64,000 nucleotides of DNA, from NCBI RefSeq assembly GCF_016595525.1, contig NZ_JAENII010000011.1, forward strand, positions 37,450-101,449, written 5' to 3'. The notes beneath the pieces were generated by a model. The model saw only the letters and a program-made list of their open reading frames with translations, was not told the DNA's origin and made no database searches. Source of the stretch: Haloferula rosea. Its GTDB lineage: Bacteria; Verrucomicrobiota; Verrucomicrobiia; Verrucomicrobiales; Akkermansiaceae. Shown here piece by piece: positions 26,621 to 33,916 of this stretch. Every line of letters begins with the position of its first letter. Position 1 is the first letter of the stretch. Made by a program: the position numbers and the translations under genes.

Positions 26621-27172
26621 TTAGCGACGACGGCGAATCAAGCCGAGAACGCCCAGAGCACCAAGAAGTGCAACGGAGGGTTCAGGAATCCCTGTGAATG
26701 CAGTATCTACGTTGCCACCAGGAGCAACTGGAGCAAACGAAGTAACACTGCCAGCAGCAGGCATTACGAAGTTAGCCTGAGTGTAGGTGCCATACAACAG
26801 ACCTGGAGCTGTAGCCTCTCCCGCAGAGAGAGAAGTTTCAAACCAGATGAGGGCAAAGTCGTTACCTGGAGCGTCGGTGACGCCTGCAGCTTGCGTGACA
26901 AATCCACCGCCTGGCGTCGCGGACGCACCGAGGAAGAAGAAGTCGTCATCGGAAGTGCCTACAAGCGCATTGTTCGTGAGGCTCCAACCGCCTTCAATCG
27001 CACCGAGGTTGTCGAGGCCATCACCTGCAGCGTCAACAATAACCCCCCAAGTAACACCAGACAACTCACCACCTTCACCTGTAAAGCCAGCGGCGTTGAA
27101 CTGCAATGTAACAGTAGCGGTTGCTGATCCGATCATTGCGATACCCAAGAGGGCAACTAATTTACGTTTCAT
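26621..27172 (-). CDS. PEP-CTERM sorted secreted protein
   Basis: A 183-residue exported protein. The signal peptide is residues 1-19 (MKRKLVALLGIAMIGSATA). The body is Gly/Ala/Thr-rich beta structure. The C-terminus is a classical PEP-CTERM signal: PEP motif in IPEPSVALLG, hydrophobic helix and a final Arg cluster (LGLIRRRR). Such proteins are processed by an exosortase and anchored or released at the cell surface; no exosortase gene is in this window. Codon use is more AT-rich than in the flanking genes, shared with the next gene. Two terminators follow it. Confidence 0.88.
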   Translation of the reverse strand: MKRKLVALLGIAMIGSATATVTLQFNAAGFTGEGGELSGVTWGVIVDAAGDGLDNLGAIEGGWSLTNNALVGTSDDDFFFLGASATPGGGFVTQAAGVTDAPGNDFALIWFETSLSAGEATAPGLLYGTYTQANFVMPAAGSVTSFAPVAPGGNVDTAFTGIPEPSVALLGALGVLGLIRRRR

Positions 27173-27223
27173 AATTATTTAGGTTAGTTTTAGGAGATCA
27201 AAAAATTGGTAAAATCGTAACCT

Positions 27224-28258
27224 TTACAGTCCACTTACAAAGCCAGGCTCATCACCCCAAGGCAGGTCGCCTGCGGCAGCAGCTGTCCGGTAGATGAAAC
27301 TTTGTCCAGCAGGAATCGCTTCGGTAGTCAATGCACCCAAGGTTCCGGCGTTATACCACTGGTCAACACCACCGAAAAAGCCAGGGAAAGGTTCTCCAAA
27401 GGCATAAATGATGGTGGCAGCTTGGTTGAGACCAGTGCCCGTGACATCAAAGATCAAGAGCTGGTCACCCGCCACAGCAGGAATATTGGCGTCGATGACA
27501 ACTTCATCAACGGGAGAAACATAACCAGTAGGAGTATCTTGCGATGCTGCACCACCGAGGATTACCGTGCGTGAATTGGACGTTGAAACTTCGCCGGTGA
27601 TAACGATTTCATTAACTGGTGTGGCACCCGTTCGCAAGATCAAGGCCTCACCCGGATACAAGATAGCATCGGTGGCAGGAGCAAGCGTGCCTGTGTTATA
27701 CCACTGGTTCACTCCACCGAAGAAACCCGGAAAAGGCTCCCCGAAGGTATACCCGACGTCAGCAGCGAGGTTTTGGCCAACACCCGTGCCAGTGAAACCG
27801 AAGAGCTGCGTCCCAACAGGAACGTCGCCAATCGCGGTTCCGATGGTCCAAGCTGCAGAAAGCTTAATTGTGTCGCCGTCAGCCAACCCGGCCAGAGAGT
27901 CTCCGGGAGTCGTAGTGGAGACGGTAAGCGTGGTAGCGGTGTTTGCAGTCACGAGGAGCAACTGCCCGTTATTGGTGCCGTCAGCGACCTGCGCATAGAA
28001 ACCAACCCACTCGTCCGGAGTGTAGGCTGCGCCGTCAATCGTAATATCATTTCCACTGATTCCAGCGGTCGCAATCGCGCCAACGGACGCCGTAGCATTG
28101 AACAACGGAATGGAAATACGAACGTCGGTATTCGCTGCGAAAGCATCCGACCCAGCAGTATTTCCAAGGGAGATGTAACCAACAGGATCGGTCACCGCCG
28201 CAGTCGCTGCGACGGACGCGAATGCGCTCAAGAGCGCAAAAGAAGTAATGTTTTTCAT
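27224..28258 (-). CDS. TIGR02597-like secreted surface protein with internal duplication
   Basis: A 344-residue exported protein, start ATG 28258 (MKNITSFALLSAFASVAATA is the signal peptide). The body resembles the TIGR02597 paralogous family of Verrucomicrobia: DPVGYISL near the N-terminus, the WVGFYAQ block, and two copies of a GEPFPGFFGGV(N/D)QWYN repeat about 130 residues apart, each followed by a PG/PAGQ ... (L/Y)RT strand. There is no PEP-CTERM tail. Composition is low in charged residues and rich in Ala/Thr/Gly, as expected for an abundant extracellular structural protein. DNA here is lower in GC than its surroundings. Function is unknown. Confidence 0.75.
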   Translation of the reverse strand: MKNITSFALLSAFASVAATAAVTDPVGYISLGNTAGSDAFAANTDVRISIPLFNATASVGAIATAGISGNDITIDGAAYTPDEWVGFYAQVADGTNNGQLLLVTANTATTLTVSTTTPGDSLAGLADGDTIKLSAAWTIGTAIGDVPVGTQLFGFTGTGVGQNLAADVGYTFGEPFPGFFGGVNQWYNTGTLAPATDAILYPGEALILRTGATPVNEIVITGEVSTSNSRTVILGGAASQDTPTGYVSPVDEVVIDANIPAVAGDQLLIFDVTGTGLNQAATIIYAFGEPFPGFFGGVDQWYNAGTLGALTTEAIPAGQSFIYRTAAAAGDLPWGDEPGFVSGL

Positions 28259-28867
28259 GACGAGTTTTGATTTAGGTTTTCGACGCCCCACCGTCGAGAA
28301 AAATTTGCTGTGTGCAGGTATTTTGACCGTCACAAGGCCTAGAATTCAGCTCATTTGCAGTAGGGCTTGCTCTACAAGAAGCCCTTCGCACGTCGATACC
28401 GCAAGGAAAAATTGGGGGTTCTCTACGGTTTTTAGGGAATTTTTGAGACTTTTTGCCTAGAACGAAGATCTTTTGAGGATCCTGGGCAAAAACCACGGCA
28501 ATTTCCCGGACATGCTTCCTGAGTTGGAAGGCAGAAGCCGACTCAGCGCCGCACGGGTTCTCGGATCCAAAATTCTGACCTGCTTGGGCCCGACTAGCCT
28601 TGCTGCCGGGGCATCCGGCGATTGCCGGATGGATCCCCCATGCAAGAGAAGTCGGGCGACCTGACTGCCCGGCCTGTTAATCTGCGAGCGATCTGAGGCG
28701 TTCCCAGCACTCAACGAACTCGCTGATCCATTGGCTGGATACAGAATTCCTGACCAGGCCTGTCTCTTTTTGAAGACCTGTGCCCCCCTGCGGCCGTCCC
28801 AGCGATTCGGACTGGTCAAGAAGGGCTCGATGGCAATGCTTCGCGCTTCGCAGATTCCCAACATCCC
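28259..28867. other. 609-bp gene-free region with leader hairpins
   Basis: This gap lies between the divergent starts of the TIGR02597-like gene (minus) and the PfkB kinase (plus). It holds short T/A-rich runs and three inverted repeats. 28277-28302 (ttttCGACG ... CGTCGagaaaa) lies just upstream of the minus-strand ATG. 28362-28385 has AGGGCTT/AAGCCCT arms. A strong hairpin lies at 28608-28638. Open frames in it (for example 28457-28885) lack coding character. No tRNA or known riboswitch was recognised. Confidence 0.5.
28608..28638. other. Strong isolated hairpin in intergenic DNA
   Basis: Perfect inverted repeat CATCCGGC-GATT-GCCGGATG (28612-28631), extended by GGGG on the left and CCCC on the right with a 3-base bulge. 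There is no T-tract, so it is not a standard terminator. It could belong to a small RNA or a leader of the PfkB kinase gene 230 bases downstream. Confidence 0.4.
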
Positions 28868-29836
28868 ATGAATTCTCAATCCCAAGCCATTCTCGTCGGC
28901 GGCACGGTCGCGATCGACAACGTCAAAACCCCTGGATCTGAAGGCACCAATCTTCTGGGCGGCTCAGCGTCCTATGCTGCTCTGGCTGCGAGCTTCTTTA
29001 CGCCCGACGTCCGATTGATCGGCATCGTTGGCAAGGACTTCCCGGCTGAGCATCTCAATATGCTCGAGAACCGTGGGGTCAGCCTCACCGGGGTCGAGCG
29101 TTCGGAAGGCGATTCCTTCACTTGGAGCGGTGAATACCTGGAAAACATGAACGAGCGGGTGACTCACACGGTCGGCCTCAATGTTCTCGAAAGCTGGGAA
29201 GTGAAGGTGCCGGCCGAGATCGCCGACGCGCCCATCGTGGTGCTCGCCAACATGTCGCCCGACAACCAACTGCAGATGCTCGAAGGGTGCACCGCACCTA
29301 ACAAGTTCGTCATCGCCGACACCATGGATCTGTGGATCGAGATCGCCAACGAGCGCCTCCACGAAGTGCTCAAGCAATTGGACTTGTTCGTCATCAATGA
29401 AAGTGAAGCCCGCGAATTCGCGGGAACAGGCGACCTCATCGAGGCCGGACGCATCCTGTTAGGAAAGGGCCCGCGTCACGTGGTCATCAAACTCGGTGAG
29501 TTCGGCGCGATGCTGTTCACCGGCAATGGTCAGGATCTTGGTAACGGTGACAGCCTGCCGTGTCCCGAAACCTTCTTCCGCTGTGCCGCATTCCCGCTCA
29601 AGAAACTCGCTGATCCGACCGGTGCAGGCGACACGTTCCTCGGTGGCCTTGCCGGCTACTTGGCAGCCAATGCCAACGGCGACTACTCCTTCGAACAAAT
29701 CCGCAAGGCGGTGGCCCAAGGCTCCGTGGTGGCATCCTTCACCTGCGAGGCATTCTCGACCCGACAGCTTGAGGCGATCACGCAGGACGACATCGACGCT
29801 CGCATGGAGGCATTCCGCCAGATGAGCAGTTGGTAA
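28868..29836 (+). CDS. PfkB-family sugar/nucleoside kinase
   Basis: A 322-residue cytoplasmic kinase of the ribokinase/PfkB superfamily. The N-terminal GGSASYAALAASFF block matches the substrate-binding GG(N)xxN region in shape. The C-terminal signature DPTGAGDTFLGGLAGYL near residue 250 contains the anion-hole GAGD and the catalytic Asp. INESEAREFAG is the other typical block. The substrate (ribose, adenosine, fructose derivative) cannot be fixed from sequence. The stop TAA at 29834-29836 abuts the first degenerate heptamer of the repeat array that follows. Confidence 0.88.
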   Translation: MNSQSQAILVGGTVAIDNVKTPGSEGTNLLGGSASYAALAASFFTPDVRLIGIVGKDFPAEHLNMLENRGVSLTGVERSEGDSFTWSGEYLENMNERVTHTVGLNVLESWEVKVPAEIADAPIVVLANMSPDNQLQMLEGCTAPNKFVIADTMDLWIEIANERLHEVLKQLDLFVINESEAREFAGTGDLIEAGRILLGKGPRHVVIKLGEFGAMLFTGNGQDLGNGDSLPCPETFFRCAAFPLKKLADPTGAGDTFLGGLAGYLAANANGDYSFEQIRKAVAQGSVVASFTCEAFSTRQLEAITQDDIDARMEAFRQMSSW

Positions 29837-29880
29837 TTGTCGATTTGAGATTGCGGATTGCGGATTGCGGATTGCGGATT
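29836..29880 (+). repeat. Left heptamer array, unit ATTGCGG
   Basis: Four perfect tandem copies of ATTGCGG (29850-29877) plus a partial ATT. They are preceded in register by two degenerate units, ATTGTCG (29836-29842) and ATTTGAG (29843-29849). The array begins at the last base of the PfkB stop codon. Confidence 0.9.
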
Positions 29881-29889
29881 TTGTTGCGA

Positions 29890-30246
29890 CTAGGGGCGTT
29901 GGGACTTGGCGGTCTTGATGGAGGCTACGGTGATCGCCAGTAGCTCGTTGGCTTCGTTGATGAGGCTGTCGAGCCGTTGTGCTGGCAGCAGTTCGTCTGC
30001 AACGATCAATTCAAGCCAGAAGATGGTTTCGTCGGCCTCTTCCTCGACAATTCCCAGTTTGTAAATGAAGTCCGGGGAGCTCTTGGCTCGGGCAGCAGCT
30101 CGGTAGTTGGCCGCGACTGATGTTCCACTCTTGCAAAGCTGCCGTCCGATGACCCACCCCTTGGTCCCATCCGGCAAGGCCTCCACCACTTCAAGCACAC
30201 GAAGCGCAAACTTCATCGTGCGAGCCTTCAGTTCTCCCGGTGTCAT
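29890..30246 (-). CDS. Four-helix-bundle protein (23S rRNA intervening-sequence protein / Avd-like family)
   Basis: A 118-residue protein starting at ATG 30246 (MTPGELKARTMKFALRVLEV). Typical blocks of the family are GWVIGRQLCKSGTSVAANYRAA, ARAKSSPDFIYKLGIVEEE, ADETIFWLELI and a C-terminal helix with NEANELLAI. Members form pentameric four-helix barrels; some are encoded inside 23S rRNA intervening sequences and others (Avd) serve diversity-generating retroelements. No reverse transcriptase or variable repeat is nearby, so this is the solitary type. The C-terminus is cut short by nothing visible and the gene looks intact. Its molecular role is unknown. Confidence 0.85.
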   Translation of the reverse strand: MTPGELKARTMKFALRVLEVVEALPDGTKGWVIGRQLCKSGTSVAANYRAAARAKSSPDFIYKLGIVEEEADETIFWLELIVADELLPAQRLDSLINEANELLAITVASIKTAKSQRP

Positions 30247-30276
30247 CCATTAAACTTGGCCCTAACACCGCCGCCT

Positions 30277-30325
30277 CCGCAATCCGCAATCCGCAATCCG
30301 CAATCCGCAATCCGCAATCCGCAAT
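30277..30325 (-). repeat. Right heptamer array, unit CCGCAAT (inverse of the left unit)
   Basis: Seven perfect tandem copies of CCGCAAT (30277-30325), which is ATTGCGG on the minus strand. The array lies 31 bases upstream of the four-helix gene start and ends 5 bases before the reverse-complemented stop codon of bioD (30330-30332). Confidence 0.95.
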
Positions 30326-30329
30326 CCCA

Positions 30330-30956
30330 TCATTTGAGAAACGGCTCGATATCGAGAAAGTCCTGGCCGTGGATGAGTTCGGCGAGAATCGGTGCACCTG
30401 TTAGCTCCTCGATCATTCCCTTGTTCGTGACAGCCGCAGTGTCCTGCTCCTCCTGGAGATTGTTCAGGACCAGGCCGGCGACCTCAAGGTCGCTCGCCCG
30501 GATGTCCTCGACAGTGAGAATCGTATGATTGAGGGCTCCGAGTCGGTTGGCCACCACCACAATCACCGGCAAGCTGAAATCCGTGGCCAGATCGGCCATG
30601 TCATAGCCATCGGCCAAGGGCACACGCCACCCACCGGCTCCTTCGACGACCACCGTGTCGTGTCGCTTCTCCAGCATTTTGCATGAGGCCACGAGCGAGG
30701 CCGGGTTGACCTTCATGTTGGCGAGCATCGCCGCCACCTTCGGAGCCACCGGCGCCTTGAGCCACACCGGATTGACCTCGTCGATGTTCAGCCCCCCCGA
30801 GGCTTCGGCAAGTAACGTGGCATCGTCACGCTCGCCGCAGCAGACGGGCTTGAAACCCACCGCATCTCTCCCTTCCGCACGGAGTCCCTGGACGAGCAGG
30901 CGACTGAACCACGTTTTGCCGACACCGGTATCGGTGCCTGTAATGAACCAACTCAT
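30330..30956 (-). CDS. bioD: Dethiobiotin synthetase
   Basis: A 208-residue ATP-dependent carboxylase that closes the ureido ring of dethiobiotin in biotin synthesis. The P-loop GTDTGVGKTW lies at residues 7-16. Further family blocks are GFKPVCCGERDD, the catalytic-lid VVVEGAGGWRVPL and VVANRLGALNHT. The start codon overlaps the stop of the small membrane gene upstream by 4 bases, so translation is coupled to the diadenylate cyclase operon. No other bio gene is in the window. The last codons touch the heptamer array of the downstream element. Confidence 0.93.
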   Translation of the reverse strand: MSWFITGTDTGVGKTWFSRLLVQGLRAEGRDAVGFKPVCCGERDDATLLAEASGGLNIDEVNPVWLKAPVAPKVAAMLANMKVNPASLVASCKMLEKRHDTVVVEGAGGWRVPLADGYDMADLATDFSLPVIVVVANRLGALNHTILTVEDIRASDLEVAGLVLNNLQEEQDTAAVTNKGMIEELTGAPILAELIHGQDFLDIEPFLK

Positions 30957-31132
30957 AGACTTTCGTTGATGACGCGACGCTCCTCTTCGGGCACCTCAAG
31001 GGCCCTGGGAGGCTGCTCAACCTTCCACATGCCCTCCTTGGTCAGGTGGGCCTTAATCAGCATCCAGACTACCGTCGCCAGAATCAGGGCCACCATCTTC
31101 GGCCCCCAGTGTTTGCGGAACGCTTTTCTCAT
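30953..31132 (-). CDS. 59-residue YbbR/CdaR-like membrane stub
   Basis: Start ATG 31132, reading MRKAFRKHWGPKMVALILAT then VVWMLIKAHL and a charged tail ending RRVINESL. The N-terminal basic segment followed by one Trp-containing transmembrane helix looks like the beginning of YbbR (CdaR), the partner of CdaA diadenylate cyclase. All extracellular YbbR domains are missing. The first 80 bases overlap the 3' end of the cyclase gene in another frame, and the last 4 overlap bioD. Position directly after the cyclase supports a regulator role. The relation to CdaR is inference; both overlapping frames appear to be coding. Confidence 0.6.
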   Translation of the reverse strand: MRKAFRKHWGPKMVALILATVVWMLIKAHLTKEGMWKVEQPPRALEVPEEERRVINESL

Positions 31133-31904
31133 CGTCGTTGGTTTTGCTGAGGAAGATCTCTTCCATTCTCGTGCGGAAATCACCGGGTTCAAGGTCCCGT
31201 TCCATGCTTCCCTCGCTACAGATCGAAATCGCCCCCGTCTCCTCGCTGACCACCACGCAGATCGCATCAGTCTCCTCGGTCAAGCCCAGGGCTGCCCGGT
31301 GGCGCAAGCCGATTGATCGGTCCGACATCTCCCGCTGGCTCACCGGGAGCACACAGCCCGCGGCACGGACCTTCTCGCCGGCCAGGATGATGGCTCCATC
31401 GTGGAGCGGCGACTTCGGAAAAAACACGCTCATCGCGAGTTCGGGCGAAAAGTCGGCATTCAGACGCACCCCCGTGTCCTCCTGCGGTTTGAGGGAAATG
31501 TTCCGCTCCAACGCGAAAAGCGCTCCAATCCGCTTCTTCGAAAGCATGATGACCGCATCATCGAGGCTCTCGAGGAAGACGATCTGCCGACGGTCATTGC
31601 GCAGCAACCAATCGAGCCAGCGACTGCTGCCGACGCGGGCCAGCGCGGTGCGGATCTCCGGTTGAAAGATCACCGGAAGCGCGACAAGCAAGACAAGTAG
31701 CGCGCGGGTGACGATCCACGTGATCACCTGGAGGCGGAACAGCTGGAGCAGGGCGGTCAGGACGACCAGGATCACCACCAAACCGACAAGAATCCGGGCG
31801 CCACGGGTTGCCTTGAAGGCACGGTAAATCTGATAGATCCCGATGGTCAGAATCAGGATCTCGATACCGTGTCTCCAATGCAGACGAATGAATTCCCAGA
31901 CCAT
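31053..31904 (-). CDS. cdaA: Diadenylate cyclase (CdaA type), c-di-AMP synthase
   Basis: A 283-residue membrane enzyme making c-di-AMP from two ATP. I start at ATG 31904 (MVWEFIRLHWRHGIEILILT); a GTG ten codons upstream is possible. Three transmembrane helices occupy about residues 12-85. The DAC domain follows with the catalytic LHDGAIIL (Asp near 169) and LRHRAALG (near 201-203) motifs, and GAISI near 226. The C-terminal tail of about 25 residues is acidic, low-complexity and overlaps the next gene. Order cyclase, YbbR-like stub, bioD differs from the cdaA-cdaR-glmM order of Firmicutes. Confidence 0.93.
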   Translation of the reverse strand: MVWEFIRLHWRHGIEILILTIGIYQIYRAFKATRGARILVGLVVILVVLTALLQLFRLQVITWIVTRALLVLLVALPVIFQPEIRTALARVGSSRWLDWLLRNDRRQIVFLESLDDAVIMLSKKRIGALFALERNISLKPQEDTGVRLNADFSPELAMSVFFPKSPLHDGAIILAGEKVRAAGCVLPVSQREMSDRSIGLRHRAALGLTEETDAICVVVSEETGAISICSEGSMERDLEPGDFRTRMEEIFLSKTNDDEKSVPQTLGAEDGGPDSGDGSLDAD

Positions 31905-32088
31905 TGACAGCGCCAAACTAGCGCTACCAAGCACGGTCTGTCACCTGCTAGTTTACGAAACCGGCGATCCCATCGCGGGGCATCTGGCGACCCGTCACCG
32001 AGTTGGTGTCATCGCAAGAACCGCGCGTCATTGACCTCAAACTCGATTTCCGTTAACCATCCCCGTCCCGTCGGCCCCCAAATCGTCG

Positions 32089-33438
32089 ATGTCCCCCACC
32101 ATTCTCAAGTTCACCTGCTCTCATTGCCAGACTCCGCTGACCGTGCCCGCAAGCATGGCAGGCGTCGAGGGGCCGTGTCCGAAATGCGGACAAAGCATCA
32201 AGGCACCCGACGCTCCGCACTCCACCGCCCCGGCATCCTTTGCCGCGGAACCTCGGGAAAAGCCACGGACCAGTCATCCCGCCAGAATTCCCGAGCCACG
32301 GGAAAAACCACGAAGTCACGAGGACTTCGCCGGTCGACCCAGCATCCCGCCAGCCCCCCGAGGGCTGCCCGATCGCCCCGCCGAGAGGAAGGTTGCGGTC
32401 AAGCACTCGACCAACGAAGCCGCTTCCGCGGTCAGCAACCGGCGGCGCCCGAGCTCCGAACCCAGCGCCCCAGCGCGGGAAAGGAGCTCAGGTTTCTCAA
32501 GGTTTGCCGCCCCGATGCTTTTTGCGGTCGTCAGTGCAGCCACCGTTTACCTCCTCCTCTATCACTTCATGCCTGGTGGCCCCGGGCAAACGAATCGCGA
32601 AGTCCACGCTCATCCGCCCGAGCCCACCGGTCAGCCGACCGGTCAGCAAGTGCGGCAGCCAGCAGGCAACCCAACGACACCCTCAGCGACAGGACCGACC
32701 CCCTCCCCGAGGAATCCGACGACCACGCCCGTAGCTCCAGCCCCCACCCCGGAATCGCTCGCTCCAGCCGAGAAGTGCGATCTCGACGAAGCGAGGACGA
32801 TGCTCATGTCATTCTTCGGTCGCAAGACACTTGAGGAGCGGTTGAACATGGCCGAGCCCGCCCGATCGGCCGAACCCCTGAAAGGCGGCATCCTCGATGA
32901 TACCCTTCCCCCAGTCGGCGAAGCCCTTGCCGGTTCACCGACTCGCAACATGCTGGAGGACTATCTCGATATCCCATTCAACATCCAGTTTCCCATCCCT
33001 GATGGCGCCGAAGGCGAAACGCGGGATACGTTGGTGATCGTCAGGAAGCGGGGCGATGAAACTCCCAGGATCCTGATCGATCCGCTGCTCGACCTGGCAG
33101 GCGGAGCACTCGACGCCTTTGCTGCTGAACCCGTGGAAGGCCAGCAGACCTTCCATGCAGTGATCGAGGCCGTGCCCCGTTGCTTCGAGGTCGAGATCCC
33201 GAATGCCGACAAGAAGTTCACCTACAAGATCTCCTCCTCCACCCGTCAGAGCGAGATCACCCGAGCCTACGCAAGCCTCCTCTCTCCGCTCGCCGAACAA
33301 CTCTACTCGCCGGATTCCGGCATCGGTTGGGGAAGGCGCCTTCGAGCCACGATCGTGCTCGAGTGGAATACCACCGAAGATCCGGACCGCCCCTACATCG
33401 AGATGCGCGAGATCAAGGCCCTGAACTGGAATTCTTGA
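32089..33438 (+). CDS. Zinc-ribbon membrane protein with large extracytoplasmic domain
   Basis: A 449-residue protein of unknown function. The N-terminus is a zinc ribbon: FTCSHCQTPLTVP then GPCPKCGQSIKAP, two Cys-x-x-Cys knuckles. A Pro/Arg-rich disordered stretch (about 45-140) leads to one transmembrane helix (MLFAVVSAATVYLLLYHFM, about residues 144-162). A Pro/Thr-rich linker and a folded C-terminal domain of some 190 residues follow. The topology suggests a cytoplasmic metal-binding sensor tied to an outside domain. The 3' end overlaps the convergent rhodanese gene by 26 bases. Confidence 0.7.
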   Translation: MSPTILKFTCSHCQTPLTVPASMAGVEGPCPKCGQSIKAPDAPHSTAPASFAAEPREKPRTSHPARIPEPREKPRSHEDFAGRPSIPPAPRGLPDRPAERKVAVKHSTNEAASAVSNRRRPSSEPSAPARERSSGFSRFAAPMLFAVVSAATVYLLLYHFMPGGPGQTNREVHAHPPEPTGQPTGQQVRQPAGNPTTPSATGPTPSPRNPTTTPVAPAPTPESLAPAEKCDLDEARTMLMSFFGRKTLEERLNMAEPARSAEPLKGGILDDTLPPVGEALAGSPTRNMLEDYLDIPFNIQFPIPDGAEGETRDTLVIVRKRGDETPRILIDPLLDLAGGALDAFAAEPVEGQQTFHAVIEAVPRCFEVEIPNADKKFTYKISSSTRQSEITRAYASLLSPLAEQLYSPDSGIGWGRRLRATIVLEWNTTEDPDRPYIEMREIKALNWNS

Positions 33439-33916
33439 TCAGTCCAGCGGCACGCAGGGCGACATGGCCACCTTGCAGGATGCGGACATCGCTCGGGACC
33501 AGGCCCTCGAATTCGCGCCGCAGGCGCTCCGCCAGCTCGTGACTGAGCGAGCAATTCAGGTCGTCGCAGTAGATCACCATCATGCGCGCACCAAACAGCT
33601 CGTTTTCATGTCGGGCCAGCTGCGTCACCAGATCCTCCTCGGATAGGCTCGTGATGCTGATGGACCCAGGCAGGCCATCCCGCTTCCAGCGGCCGACGCG
33701 GCGCGCGTCCACCCACAAGATGCCTTCGCCCTGCGCCCCCTGAAGATCCTCCAAGCGGACCTCTCCATCGCGCAACGGAGGCAGCTCACCCAATTCGAGG
33801 CTGTCCTTGAACTCTTTCTCCGGTAACCCGGAAGGCCGCCCGTCCACCATCCAGTGTCCGAAGCCAGCCACGACGGCCACTCCGACAATCACCGCCAGTT
33901 GGGCCGAGCTCTTCAT
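33413..33916 (-). CDS. Membrane-anchored rhodanese-like protein
   Basis: A 167-residue protein with an N-terminal signal anchor (residues 5-22) and a rhodanese fold outside the cytoplasm: ILWVDARRVGRWKRDGLPGSI (read in parts) is the typical first block, and the active loop is VIYCDDLNC with Cys117 and a second Cys at 122. Rhodaneses move sulfane sulfur; with this six-residue loop a redox or persulfide function is likely. Its start overlaps the stop of the DUF1573 gene (ATGA). It ends the ECF-sigma operon. Confidence 0.75.
   Translation of the reverse strand: MKSSAQLAVIVGVAVVAGFGHWMVDGRPSGLPEKEFKDSLELGELPPLRDGEVRLEDLQGAQGEGILWVDARRVGRWKRDGLPGSISITSLSEEDLVTQLARHENELFGARMMVIYCDDLNCSLSHELAERLRREFEGLVPSDVRILQGGHVALRAAGLIKNSSSGP

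Larger units (their letters stand above)
29836..30331. mobile_element. Candidate minimal element: four-helix-bundle gene between inverted heptamer arrays
   Basis: The whole interval between the stop of the PfkB kinase and the last codons of bioD is filled by three parts: an ATTGCGG array, one minus-strand four-helix-bundle gene, and an array of the complementary unit CCGCAAT. The arrays are in opposite orientation, so a transcript across them could form a long stem with the gene in the loop, the topology of 23S rRNA intervening sequences that encode the same protein family. ATTTGAG occurs on both outer sides (29843-29849 and 30332-30338), which could be a 7-bp target duplication or just a decayed repeat unit. 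Mobility is inference. Confidence 0.45.

Noticed and set aside
28457..28885. 142-residue minus-strand frame in the intergenic region before the PfkB kinase
   Set aside because: No recognisable motif, mixed composition, no coupling, and it overlaps the kinase start. It is treated as a chance frame.
29890..30246. Diversity-generating retroelement (the four-helix protein as Avd)
   Set aside because: No reverse transcriptase, template repeat or variable repeat was found within the surrounding 10 kb.
29850..30325. CRISPR array
   Set aside because: The repeats are 7 bases long with no spacers, and no cas gene is nearby.
30191..30528. Frames across the right heptamer array on both strands giving repeated peptides (units like IADCGLR and NPQSAIR)
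   Set aside because: The repeated peptides are only the translation of a 7-bp tandem repeat, which reads through all three frames. Similar peptides appear in databases as artefacts of such arrays.
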